Below, piece after piece: positions 1 to 11,405 of a stretch of DNA of 64,000 nucleotides. Positions within the stretch are counted from its first letter, which is position 1. Every line of letters begins with the position of its first letter. A program made the position numbers and the translations under genes. Source of the stretch: Marisa cornuarietis (taxonomy: Eukaryota; Mollusca; Gastropoda; Architaenioglossa; Ampullariidae). The notes under the pieces are model-generated. The model made no database searches, had not been told where the DNA came from, and worked only from the letters and a program-made list of their open reading frames with translations. The stretch lies in the NCBI GenBank assembly GCA_004794655.1, contig SMMW01000620.1, positions 1-64,000 of the forward strand, in the 5' to 3' direction.

Positions 1-1353
1 TGAAATCCCCCTACTCATGAGTGTAGGTCTGATTTGGTAGGCATGCATGTATCCATGTATGTATGATGCACACCTGACATTGAAAAACAGACGTAGTTTT
101 TCTTGACAAAAAGTAGTTCTTATTTATGTTATTAATCAAATCTGAGAGCAAATTCTCGAAAAAGATTTAATTTTAATAAGCCATTCTTTGACACTTCTGG
201 GTTCTAAGACTTCTGGTCATAAAGAGTTCTTGTAGAAAACCACTTTTCCACTATTTTCAAGCAGCAAACATGTAGTCAGTGCGATCTTACTTGTTATTTC
301 GTCTGTAAGATGAGAAAGAAGAGAACGATTGAAAGCACTTGCTGAGGTGCCAGGTGGAAAGGCCCAAAGGGTAGCGATAAATCTATCACAGTTAATGACC
401 AGTCGGATCAGATTAGAAGACTGGACAAAGAAGGTGGTGCGATGTTACTTGATAGTTGTCCGTGAGATGAGAAGGAGAGAGGAGAGAAAGACTGATAGGA
501 CCTAAGTGGGGTGGCTTAGTGGAGAAGGGTAGAGATAAATCTCTACCACTTAAAGAAAGTCAGATCACATTAACAGGGCTGGACAACCAAGATCGGGGGA
601 GGGGGAGGGAAAGGTAGTCTTAAATTTAAACTTAAAACCCTCAGGATGTTGTAAAAACCTCACTTTACTGAGCGGCTGCGGACATCTCGTGCTGTTGTTT
701 ACTGTGTAATGGTCTGTTCGGGCGCTTGAAGCTATCATCCTTCCAAAGCTGAATCAGTAAAAGGTCTAACAGAAGATCTGTGACCTTATTTAACATAAGA
801 CTATATTTGTGAACTGGATTTAGCCGTACAAGAGTAAACAGTGCATACTGTCCTACAGCCCCCACGTCATGAGAGTTTGTAAAGATAAGTTCCCATGATT
901 TTTATACACTGTAATAGAGCTGTATAGGCCTATATTTTATTAACACGATTTGTCTCTTTCTTCACCTTCACTTTATTTTCTCAACCTTTGAATAGTCGTG
1001 TACATTGTTTTTGCCATGAGATAGCTTTAGCTGCTGACTTGGCATAAAACAACAATTAACTAACTAACTTCATTTTATTTCCTCATTTCTCATAATGCTT
1101 AATTTGCTTGTGTGGATGCAAAGGGTTGCGATAGTGGTGGTACAACTTTTTGCAAAACGTTTCATTTCATTACAGCCTTGTGGTCTTTAATGTAAGTCTA
1201 GGATAGTTGTTTAAAATTTCAGTTAAGAAAACAGAGTTAAGCCTAAACGTGTATATATATATATATATTTGATAACTGATTCATTTTTGGAGGGGGAAGG
1301 GGGGGGCAGTATTTGTCTTTCGCCTAGGGCGCAACACAGCCTTGCGCCGGCCC
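1..1353. mobile_element. Right-hand part of a hAT-like DNA transposon (copy A)
   Basis: The sequence ends at 1353 with the inverted terminus CCGGCCCTG followed by cttacaat. The second copy of this unit shows the whole element at 36375-38785, flanked on both sides by cttacaat, so what is visible here is its right part; the left end lies outside the window. No transposase ORF is recognisable. Positions 546-1117 are present here but missing from the second copy (junction near 38549), so one copy gained or lost about 570 bp; I see no gene in that stretch. A short TA run at 1252-1268 is the only simple repeat. Assignment to hAT rests on the 8-bp TSD and the CAGGGCCGG terminus. Confidence 0.55.
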
Positions 1354-1554
1354 TGCTTACAATCCATAAATTAAGTTTCGGAGTCGACTTCGGCGCAAAA
1401 TGCAGACAATTCTTCGCCATTTTAGTTACATGGCTGCCAACTCTTGTTCGTGTCACCACGGACGTGTATAGGTGGAGTGCTGCCTGTCTGTCGAAACCAA
1501 TTCTGAGCTTCTTGCGAAGTTCTCCGCTGTTAGTCTCGGCGAGCTTATTAAACA

Positions 1555-1767
1555 ATGAATGTGAATAAACCGGAAGCTTTGTCGTCCAAAGCCTCGTTCT
1601 ATGACTTCATTGAAAAAATAGCCTGCAAGCAGTCAAGTACTACAAGTTCGTGGTGTCACCGACTTATCGGTACGCGGGATTTTAGTCTTGACTATCAAAA
1701 AGATGCCAGGCAAGTGTTCTTTTCAGGAGCACTGGCTGAAGAAAAAAAAATAAAGGCTGGCTGTTAA
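1555..1767 (+). pseudogene. Hypothetical ORF starting MNVNKPEALSS, frameshifted
   Basis: I do not recognise this protein. The reading frame starts at 1555 and stops after 70 codons. The second copy (38985-39299) has one more A in the poly-A run near 1742-1750 and continues for 104 codons, adding a Cys-rich stretch (motif CARCAACEV). The copy here is therefore most simply a frameshifted version. Both copies lie inside the CAGGGTT-ended transposon about 200 bp after the inner hAT end, so the ORF may be the first exon of that element's own gene. A donor-like GTAAGT follows in the second copy at about 39427, changed to GTAAAT here. Function unknown. Confidence 0.3.
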
Positions 1768-2818
1768 AGGACTTAAAAGATAAACATTGTGCACGATGTG
1801 CTGCGTGTGAAGTATCTGAATCTTTCGTGAAGGGGTGCAAGCATTTTGAGGAAGCACATGATAACTGATCGACGCAAAAAGTGTGTTGATTTCTTGAAGA
1901 TACACGCATCTGTGTTACCGATTGCTTTCCCAATCAGGATCCGTCCCAGCCCCCTCAAAATCCGACAGCACCGACCAGCTCTACAAGACTATCCAGTAAA
2001 TTGAAAATTATTTCTCTTTAGCGATTCATTTACTTAACTGTGTGCGTACTTAAGAGAAAGGCAAAACAGAAACAAAAATGTATCCATGACTGTGCTGCCG
2101 TTTTTGCTTGTGTCTATGACTCAGTACTGAGTTAAAAGTTTTTCGGAAGTTTAATATTTTACTTTTTAAAAAAAGGTTACAAACTTCAAAAATCACATCT
2201 TTGTTTCGAAATAACATAAGCACAAATGAGAAATTTTATTTTGAAGTGTTTTAACCCTTAAACTTTAAAGCTTAAAACTTATTAAATTAAAACGTGCATA
2301 AAATTTTACGTTTGTATTTTGACACGATTGTCCGCACTTTTAGCCCATCATTTATCTTATTGTAAAGCCGATAGTTTAAAGATCAGTAACAGCAAAGAAT
2401 TATATTTAGAAAGTCTAGATTATATTTCTCACGCACTATAAATAGAGTGTTTGCAATCACCAGTCTTTACTACAGAAAATTGATCTGATGACTGAAAATT
2501 TACTTTTGCCATCTGATCAGGAAAGGTTAAGGCATTGATTCATTTATGTCAAAATAAAGAACCATTACTCATACGTCGTTATTTTTGTAAAACAAGACAA
2601 AACTGTTTGCTTATTATTCTATTTTATTTTATCAGCACATACATATTATTTTGTTCGATTTTAACATCAAGGCTAAATCAGTTCACTCAGCATATCTTTC
2701 AGTCATGCTGCCATCTTTACTCTTAGTTTATTATTATTATTATCATGTCATTATTGCTTTTTGGAAACTGCCTTTTATTCAGACAGCATGTGATCTTTTC
2801 AGCCACATAATTGAAAGC

Positions 2819-3484
2819 TTAATGAATTCTTTGAATAGGTTATGTGATGAGCAGCACAAGGCTGAAAGCAGAGATCCTGTGGACTCTGAAGATGGTTGAA
2901 TCCACTACAGTTTCAAATCTTGCAGAAAAATCAGCTGATCTATTCCGCCTCGTGTTTTCTGATAGCATCAGAATTTTAAATGGCTGAAACAAAAAGCAGA
3001 TACTTTATTATTTTTGGTCTTGCTCCTCACTCTTCTAACCTGCTCCAGGACAGTGTGAAATTTACTTTTATTTGATGAAGAAACAATAGCAGATAATTTT
3101 AGCCAGACTGCACTAAAAGCATGCAGAGTAGTTCTTGACCACATTCACAGTGTTGGAGGTTTGCAAAATGTTGAGAACTGCAAACCACTGACAACTGTTA
3201 GAGCCTATGGCAGCTATGAAGTTACCTCTCTGAGCAGAAACAGCAGAAGGAAACAGAAGACAAGCAGATGCACACGAAGAAACTAAGAGATGAGCTAGCA
3301 ATACTCTGAGACTGAAGACCACATGCTGGAACTGGCTGACAGATGCAGTTTCCAGGTTCAAGAGCAAAAAAGTTTTTCACTCATTGAAAGATCCAATAAT
3401 CTGCATTTGCTTACTAAAGAGAAGGGCATTACAAAGATTCAGTCAGACATTGCTAGATTAGAAAATGAAGTTATCAGGTGTTAA
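2819..3484 (+). pseudogene. Decayed coding sequence with coiled-coil-like tail
   Basis: Short open blocks in shifting frames read like an eroded protein: a block with NSLNRLCDEQHKAESRDP near 2822-2880, one with LKACRVVLDHIHSVGGLQN near 3105-3170, and a charged heptad-like tail ending IQSDIARLENEVIRC at about 3440-3483. Several stops and frameshifts separate them. The paralogous stretch at 40252-40938 carries the same blocks, with an extra 39-bp tandem duplication around 40725-40765. The protein family is not recognised. It sits inside the outer transposon, so it could be a captured or transposon-encoded gene. Confidence 0.3.
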
Positions 3485-3699
3485 ATTGTGTTACCAATGC
3501 TCATTGCTTTGCCTCATTCAGCTTGCACAACTCTGTAAGGGTATGCTGTGAAGTCATGGAATATTATTATGAAATAAACTGTTGTGCCTGGCAGTTTGGA
3601 GTCATTCTGTCTTTGGTTAAGCATTAGGAGCACACTCTTTTCATTCCTTCTCTGATCCTCCAGGTCTTTGCATTGCTTGTAGTAATCTTAATTTTAAAA

Positions 3700-3960
3700 A
3701 AAAATTGGACCACACATCTGGACTACACTAGTTGCCCCTCGATATTCACAAGAAACCCACTCTTCTTTCAAAAGGTCTTTGGAAACTTATCTATTTCTTG
3801 AACCAGAGCCTTAATCTTCTAGTACTGTGCGTAGGTATCTCTCTCTCTTTGTGTGTGTATGAGAGAGAGAGAGAGAGAGATGAACTGACTTTTGTATTAC
3901 AATAAAGGATGCCTTTCAGCTTTTGCAATTATTATTACTTACATTTATAGGAAACTTGGA
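3700..3960 (+). mobile_element. Decayed CR1/L2-type LINE 3' end
   Basis: Positions 3725-3810 read as a degenerate LINE pol C-terminus (motif SSFKRSLETYLFLE), the kind of ending seen in CR1/L2 elements where SFK-SLKTHLF precedes the stop. A TC/TG/AG microsatellite and AT-rich sequence with an attattatta tail follow. The second copy lies at 41150-41400. Too short and eroded for a family assignment. Confidence 0.4.
3838..3881. repeat. TC/TG/GA compound microsatellite
   Basis: A run of tc, then tg, then ag dinucleotides. The homologous tract at 41289-41330 differs in length. Confidence 0.8.
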
Positions 3961-4147
3961 ACATTAACAGTGTACGTCATCAGTGCGTTAAAGTGATCTA
4001 AATATGGCAGATTATCTAAATATGGCAGATAAGCATCAAATTAACTCTATGATTATTACTAGAATAGGAATGTTTCAAACCATAGAGAAGACCAATGATT
4101 AATTCTCAAATAATACCTCTTTCCAACTTAAGCATTGGTGACCGTCA

Positions 4148-4216
4148 CTTAGGTCCTTACAAATTCATGAAAGGTCCTTACAAGGTCCTTATAAGGTCCT
4201 TACTTGGCTCCATCAC
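4148..4216 (+). repeat. Subterminal GGTCCTTACAAG repeats of the outer transposon
   Basis: Four spaced copies of a (g)gtccttaca/taag unit lie just inside the right terminus of the CAGGGTT-ended element. Similar units occur just inside its left terminus at 36190-36340, in the same direct orientation, so they are not part of the terminal inverted repeat. Repeated subterminal motifs of this kind are typical transposase-binding sites in several DNA transposon groups; that role here is inferred. Confidence 0.55.
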
Positions 4217-4234
4217 TGATCCCTGGGAACCCTG

Positions 4235-4571
4235 TATATACCGCATATTCACGCTCATAGAGAGGATGCTCTTAGCGCTTAAAACGGGGAAGAGACATGG
4301 ACTAAATTTTTACTGTATAATTTGTATTATATAAATAGATAGAATACGAGGGACGGAAGAATAAACGACAGTACTGATGACAAACAGAAAACAAAGATAG
4401 AAAACACAAAAGGCACAAAGTGACAAGAACAGAGAATATAGTGATTCTGCAGAGAAAGATGGGTAGGCAAGTAGCAACAGCGGAAGGGGGAGGGTAAGAA
4501 GGACGAGCATTGTACGGGCTATTTATTGGAGCAATGCTCAAGGAAGAGGTGCGTTTTCAGTGCAGATTTGA
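4235..4571 (-). mobile_element. L2-like LINE 3' fragment (copy A)
   Basis: Read on the minus strand, this matches the 3' end of the L2-like LINE at 49568-51404: the end of pol (cactgaaaacgcacctcttc), the pyrimidine-rich 3' UTR and the AAGCGCTAAGAGCAT motif near 4265-4285. It stops at tatata, where the outer transposon is inserted. The missing last bases of the LINE (gaagat plus AAT tail) are found on the far side of that transposon at about 36160-36177 in the second copy. Confidence 0.7.
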
Positions 4572-5046
4572 AGGAAATCTGTCTTAATTACACAAGAAAA
4601 CAAGAGAATATAATTGCATATACTTATTCTTTATGAAAAATAGAGAGGAGTTTAATCTTTTCATCGTTACAAGGTTGAACAGGTTACATTATTTATAATT
4701 AATGTGAATGTTATATAATAAGTTAGATGTGATACATATGCCATATACACATTTGTCTCAAGAATGACTTTTCAAAACTATAGTGTAATTAAAATGAAAA
4801 ATATGTTGTTAATCCTAAAGAGGCGACATCAAAATGAGATCGACAATAACATCCCTTCACCTGTCTGCTTACATGTTACACTCACCAGTGGCGTAAGAAA
4901 ATGCTCCGCTTTATGGAGCAGGGGGGGGGGGTGCGGAGCTAAAGCAAACTCTATGCTAACAGTCAACCACATTCACATTCTTGCCTACTCTAACGCCAAC
5001 AGCTCACAAAAATGGATTCACCAATCATACATGTTTGGTCACTATC

Positions 5047-5060
5047 TTTATTGATTTATT
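5047..5060 (-). promoter_or_regulatory. Two AATAAA polyadenylation signals for peptide gene A
   Basis: On the minus strand AATAAA occurs at 5055-5060 and again at 5047-5052, about 90-100 bp beyond the stop codon of peptide gene A. At least one is preserved at the same place after gene C (42525-42530). Confidence 0.55.
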
Positions 5061-5147
5061 TACTAGATTTTTCAATGACATTGTTACTTTTGAGTCCAGA
5101 GGTGAAGGGGATTGTCGATATTTAGCAACCATGACTGAATTTTTTTG

Positions 5148-7609
<2,462 letters not shown>

Positions 7610-7687
7610 GTTCCGGTTTTTGCTGATTTTCTGTACCCGTCAGAAGAGTTTCGGATTCAGAATGAAAATCAGAGACCCAACCTACTT

Positions 7688-7695
7688 CTTTTATA
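7688..7695 (-). promoter_or_regulatory. TATA box of peptide gene A
   Basis: TATAAAAG on the minus strand, about 80 bp upstream of the exon-1 ATG. The same box occurs upstream of gene B (TATAAAA, 14838-14844) and gene C (TATAAAAG, 47831-47838). Confidence 0.6.
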
Positions 7696-7699
7696 CATC

Positions 7700-9980
7700 C
7701 CCTTTTTTAATTAGTCTCCTCTGTGGGAGAGAATCCTCCAATCAACAAACACACGTTTAACGAAGGTAGCAGCCCAAAATAAACAGGTATCGTGTTAGTT
7801 TTTATCGCTCAAGCGTGTGCTTATTAATCGAACCCATTGGAAAAACTGTTGTTTCAGTAGTATTATTGAAACAATTCTTGGCTAGCATTATCATTAGAAA
7901 CTGTTCATTTGGAGGAGCGAGTGCTTAGCTCTCTTGGTTGGAAAGGCCACGATCGTGGCTTGCCGGTTAGCACGGGCAAGGCGATTTTCATTACTTTTTA
8001 TTGCAAAGTTCAACTTTTCCAAAAATGTATAGGTTTCTTGGTCTAATGTTTATTTCAGATCAGCAATAATAAAAAACAAACTTCACCACTGTCGTCTTCG
8101 CAGTCTTCAGTTATAAGCCAGTTATTGTAATGTTATATTCTTATGTTGACTCAAGATGTATAGGCAGAGATGTGTATAGACAGATTTCTGATTTAGGATA
8201 GTTAATAATGGACTGTTTTTTTAAATTATTATTCTGCCGTTTCCGAACCACTGGACTTCTGATAGTCTGCGCAGATGCTGCTGGTGGTAAACATTAGTGA
8301 CATATTTTACAAGAAGCTTTTACAAATTTCGTACTAATTTTTAGTAGTGGGGACGAAATTCAGACATAAACATTTCGTTATGGTTTTAAGTTCAGAACTA
8401 TACAATACTAATCAATGAAGATGTCCAGCAAGTACTAGGTTAACGTAGGACAGAGAACAGAAGAGGCTTTGAAGTCTTGTTCTCAATGACACATATTTGA
8501 CGAGAGGAAAATAACACCTACATAACGTACCTATTATTAGTGTAATTTACTAGGAAAATATTACAAATTTCGTTAAAATGCGTTGCAAATCGTTTCAGAA
8601 AACCTTTCTATAACTTTATCCTCATTTGAGTTTGAGCACTGGCTAATGAGGCATTTATTCACCAGGAACTTTTCTACGTCTAAACAATATGTCGATGTTA
8701 GAATATTTCTACAACATGTCACTGTTGGGTGGTTTCTACAGCATGTCAGTTCTGGGAAATTGTTAGAAGGACGTTACGTGAGTGTTTGCGTGATTGCGTA
8801 CTTGAACTGAATGCTTTGCAAAAACTCTTCTTCACATACATCTGTAATAATAAAGATGAAGTACTTTAAATGAATTTTTACAAAAGAAATGAAATAAAAC
8901 TTTGGAGAGTTAAGTTATAAATAATGTCTGTTCGAGTGTCTTTTGCACGTTAATTACTACTAAACAGCTTGCCAAAAAAAGATATTTTGGACAATCAGTG
9001 TGATAATACTGTAGCCCTCTTAGCCTAGGATAAAAATATTTCTATGTTCAAAAACATGGGCTTAATTAAAGTAAGCCAGTAAACTGGCTCTACGGGCTCA
9101 GCAGGTTAAGCAGGACAATAGCAAACGAAATTTGTGGCGAAAATATTAATCAGCAGTACGAATATCAATAAGCAAAGCAATAAGTATAGATCAGCAGGAT
9201 CGCATAATAAAATTCGTTTTTTTGTGGAACAACAACGACATCTCATCCTCATTCACAATTTTTCCTACTGACACAACGGTGTTCGGTCTAAAGTGACCCC
9301 ACGGTGTTTGCCAAAACAAAAGCGTGTGAATGCTGCTATGATCGAGGCAGATAAAGGGAAAGAGATTCTATGATATACAGATTTCGTTCATAACTACTGA
9401 GGTTGTCAGTGAATATATTAGTAGATGTTGTAGATATTTTTGTTGCCATGCTTTTTACTAACAAAAGAGGTAACACCTCTTTTTTAATGTCTATTAGAAC
9501 CATCATGCTCACTTTTCACTGTGGGCGTGGAATTCTTTTTCCCACATGAGATATCTCATTTTATCAGTGGAAGCATCCCAAAACGTTCATGCAGGTGCTA
9601 TATAGGGATCTATAAAGTTGGGCTACTGTAATTTGAGGACTGGACTCTCTCAGTTGCCAATCGACAATTGTAATTCACGATCGATTTTAATCACAGATTA
9701 ACATGCAGTATCACCGACACCTCGAGTCAATTATTTATGCTTGACAGTTACTGTTCTCTATATGTAGCTCAGGTAGAGTTTTATTGATAAATAGTGAGAT
9801 CAAGACCAAACTAACATTCGTTATTAAAACATGCCGATCAGAACACTTTCTGTTAACACTAAGCAACAAACAACACCAAGGAATAAAGATCACGTGATAC
9901 ACAATGTGAAACAGTTGTATAACGGAAAAGACTGAATGAATCTCGCACTTATAGGGAGGTTTGCATAAAAAGTATACTAA
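7700..9980. repeat. Duplicated non-coding block upstream of gene A
   Basis: No gene is recognised. The block is the 5' flank of peptide gene A and recurs with small differences at 14880-15755, 47845-49567 plus 51405-51925, in part at 26540-28250, and with deletions at 54756-56230. It includes a two-unit version of the 24-bp minisatellite (8690-8745) that is expanded at 55328-55430. Segment 9240-9400 recurs, slightly diverged, right after the block at 9988-10128. Confidence 0.7.
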
Positions 9981-9987
9981 AGTTTTC

Positions 9988-10128
9988 ACAATTTTTCCTA
10001 CTGACACCACCGTTTACCGTCTAAACTGACTCCACGGTGTTTGCCAAAACAAAGGCGTGTGAATGCTGCTATGATCGAGGCAGATAAAGTGAAAGAGATT
10101 CTATGATATACAGATTTCGATCATAACT
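9988..10128. repeat. Short local repeat of 9240-9400
   Basis: The sequence from ttcacaatttttcctactga to gatcataactact repeats the stretch near 9255-9400 with scattered differences. It leads directly into the small RT fragment at 10130, an arrangement also found at 56090-56235, so the junction is itself part of a duplicated segment. Confidence 0.7.
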
Positions 10129-10129
10129 A

Positions 10130-10263
10130 CTGTGCATGGTGTTGCTTGTGGGACAACAAGTTGATGTCGTCTGCAAAGTCGAGATCCTCAAGCTGCATAG
10201 CAAATGTCCATTGAATGCCTGTGTTGCTATTCAAGGTTGTTCTTCTCATGATCCAATCTATGG
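10130..10263 (-). mobile_element. Short RTE-like RT fragment containing the FADD motif
   Basis: The minus-strand reading gives MQLEDLDFADDINLLSHKQ, i.e. the catalytic RT motif C (ADD) region, matching 52640-52760 of the RTE-like element at 51925-53083. Both flanks are unrelated unit sequence. The same fragment with the same flanks recurs at 56235-56370. Confidence 0.75.
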
Positions 10264-10457
10264 AGTTGTGTGCCGTTAATGGATGTTTGTATGTAAAAAC
10301 AAATTGGTAACGTCTGAGCTTTAGCCTTTGACGTCTTTTACAGCCCCGAACAAGTGAAAGCAATACGGCCGCGGGCTCGTCCAGTTTGGACGATTATGTA
10401 TGCCAGCTGTTTCTTACAAAAATCAGGCGCTGGTTGCTGGTTGCACAACATGTTTCT
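10264..10457 (+). repeat. Partial copy of the block at 21304-21500
   Basis: It starts at atggagttgtgtgccg and contains ttttacag, an exon-like stretch ending gatca, then tgtatgcc. Homologues lie at 21309-21500, 31748-31940, 54565-54735 and 56368-56575. In the 21392-21445 homologue the stretch looks like a small exon of 54 nt; here the donor position is changed, so I do not call it functional. Confidence 0.5.
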
Positions 10458-10866
10458 AAACAGAGTGGTTGTTTTTGGATCACAAATGACCTCAGTTGCA
10501 TCTTCTGCATCAGCATCACGGGATTTACGTTTTAAGGTTCCTGATTTCAGCCAGCGATCCAAAATAACCCTTGGGCTTGAAAATACTGAGAAAGAATGCT
10601 TGGAAAGACGTCTTCTTGCCAGCCCGCAGATTCGGAAAGTGGTCAGCCTTTCTTACTGAGGCGGAGCTGCCTGGTCCCCTTTCATGTTTGACCGATTCAG
10701 GGAAACTGGCACATGCTAAAAATCTTCAACAGAGCCGTCCTGTTCAGGTAGGCATGTCACGCGTCAGAATCTAGCGATTCAAACATCTCTTAACTGACAT
10801 GTGACGACTGTCAGCCACGGACCACCTGATGACGTATGCCTGCGGACCACACTTTGAGAACCACTG
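10458..10866 (-). mobile_element. Truncated hAT element with N-terminal transposase fragment
   Basis: The right terminus (…GAGAACCACTG, 10866) and the following ctatagtt match the complete hAT at 59918-63375. The minus strand encodes the same transposase N-terminus (MDRWLKSGTLKRKSRDADAE, starting at 10562). Everything left of about 10458 is missing and replaced by unit sequence, so the element is cut off after the N-terminal exon. Confidence 0.8.
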
Positions 10867-11405
10867 CTATAGTTAATATTGCTCTTGGAAGAGTTACTTC
10901 CCATCTGCGGCTCTGAAGCCACCGGTAACAAAATGTCAAACCGGAAGCAAAAGTTCCTGAACCAAACAGATTTACTAGATATTTTGACAATGTTTTGGAG
11001 ACTTTGGGTTGAGAGGGAGGAAAAGGTCGCTGCTCAGTAACTTTACGAAAAAACTCCGGTGGAATGCTGTGCATGTCAGCTACCTGCTGCACTTAACAGC
11101 ATCAACAAGCGTGTGCATTTTATAACCCTACGGACCCTAACCAAACTGTGTTTTGTTATCCCAGGGCGAACCACACAGCGTTTTCCGTTATTTGAGTGAA
11201 GGCTTAGATTGGCCATATAGTTTTGTTGTTAAAGCACATTCCTGGATCTGGCAGTGGTTCCGTATCTCGACGATTATATCACTGAAAAATTCGTTTGAGA
11301 TAACCCTTATTTAGCATTTTCCTTAATTGTGTTAAACACTGGATATGGTGAGGTAGTTATTCATGCGTGACATGTGTTTTACTGAAGATGGACTGTTTCA
11401 TAAAG
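10867..11405. repeat. Duplicated block (also 35359-35720 and 63376-64000)
   Basis: Non-coding in all three copies. It begins ttaatattgctcttggaagag after the hAT TSD. The 35 kb copy lacks the hAT and gives the empty site. A LINE fragment begins right after ctgtttcataaag here, whereas the other copies continue with gagatta. Confidence 0.75.

Larger units (their letters stand above)
1..4234. mobile_element. Outer DNA transposon with CAGGGTT ends, right part (copy A)
   Basis: The right terminus is at 4234 (reverse complement CAGGGTTCCCAGGGAT). In the second copy the matching left terminus (CAGGGTTTGCAGGG) lies at 36178, and both ends abut tatata inside an L2-like 3' end. The element carries repeated TCCTTACAAG-like units near both ends and encloses the hAT-like element that ends at 1353. 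It also encloses the ORF at 1555 and the decayed coding stretch near 2819-3484. The superfamily is not settled: the 6-bp flanking repeat tatata is compatible with a TSD but is low complexity. Confidence 0.5.

Noticed and set aside
1223..1555. Minus-strand ORF of 110 aa, repeated at 38656-38985
   Set aside because: It spans the hAT-like terminus and its flank; it is conserved only because the segment is duplicated, and it has no recognisable domain.
10354..10659. Plus-strand ORF of 101 aa
   Set aside because: It runs from the unit block into the antisense of the hAT transposase N-terminus, so it is composite and not conserved.
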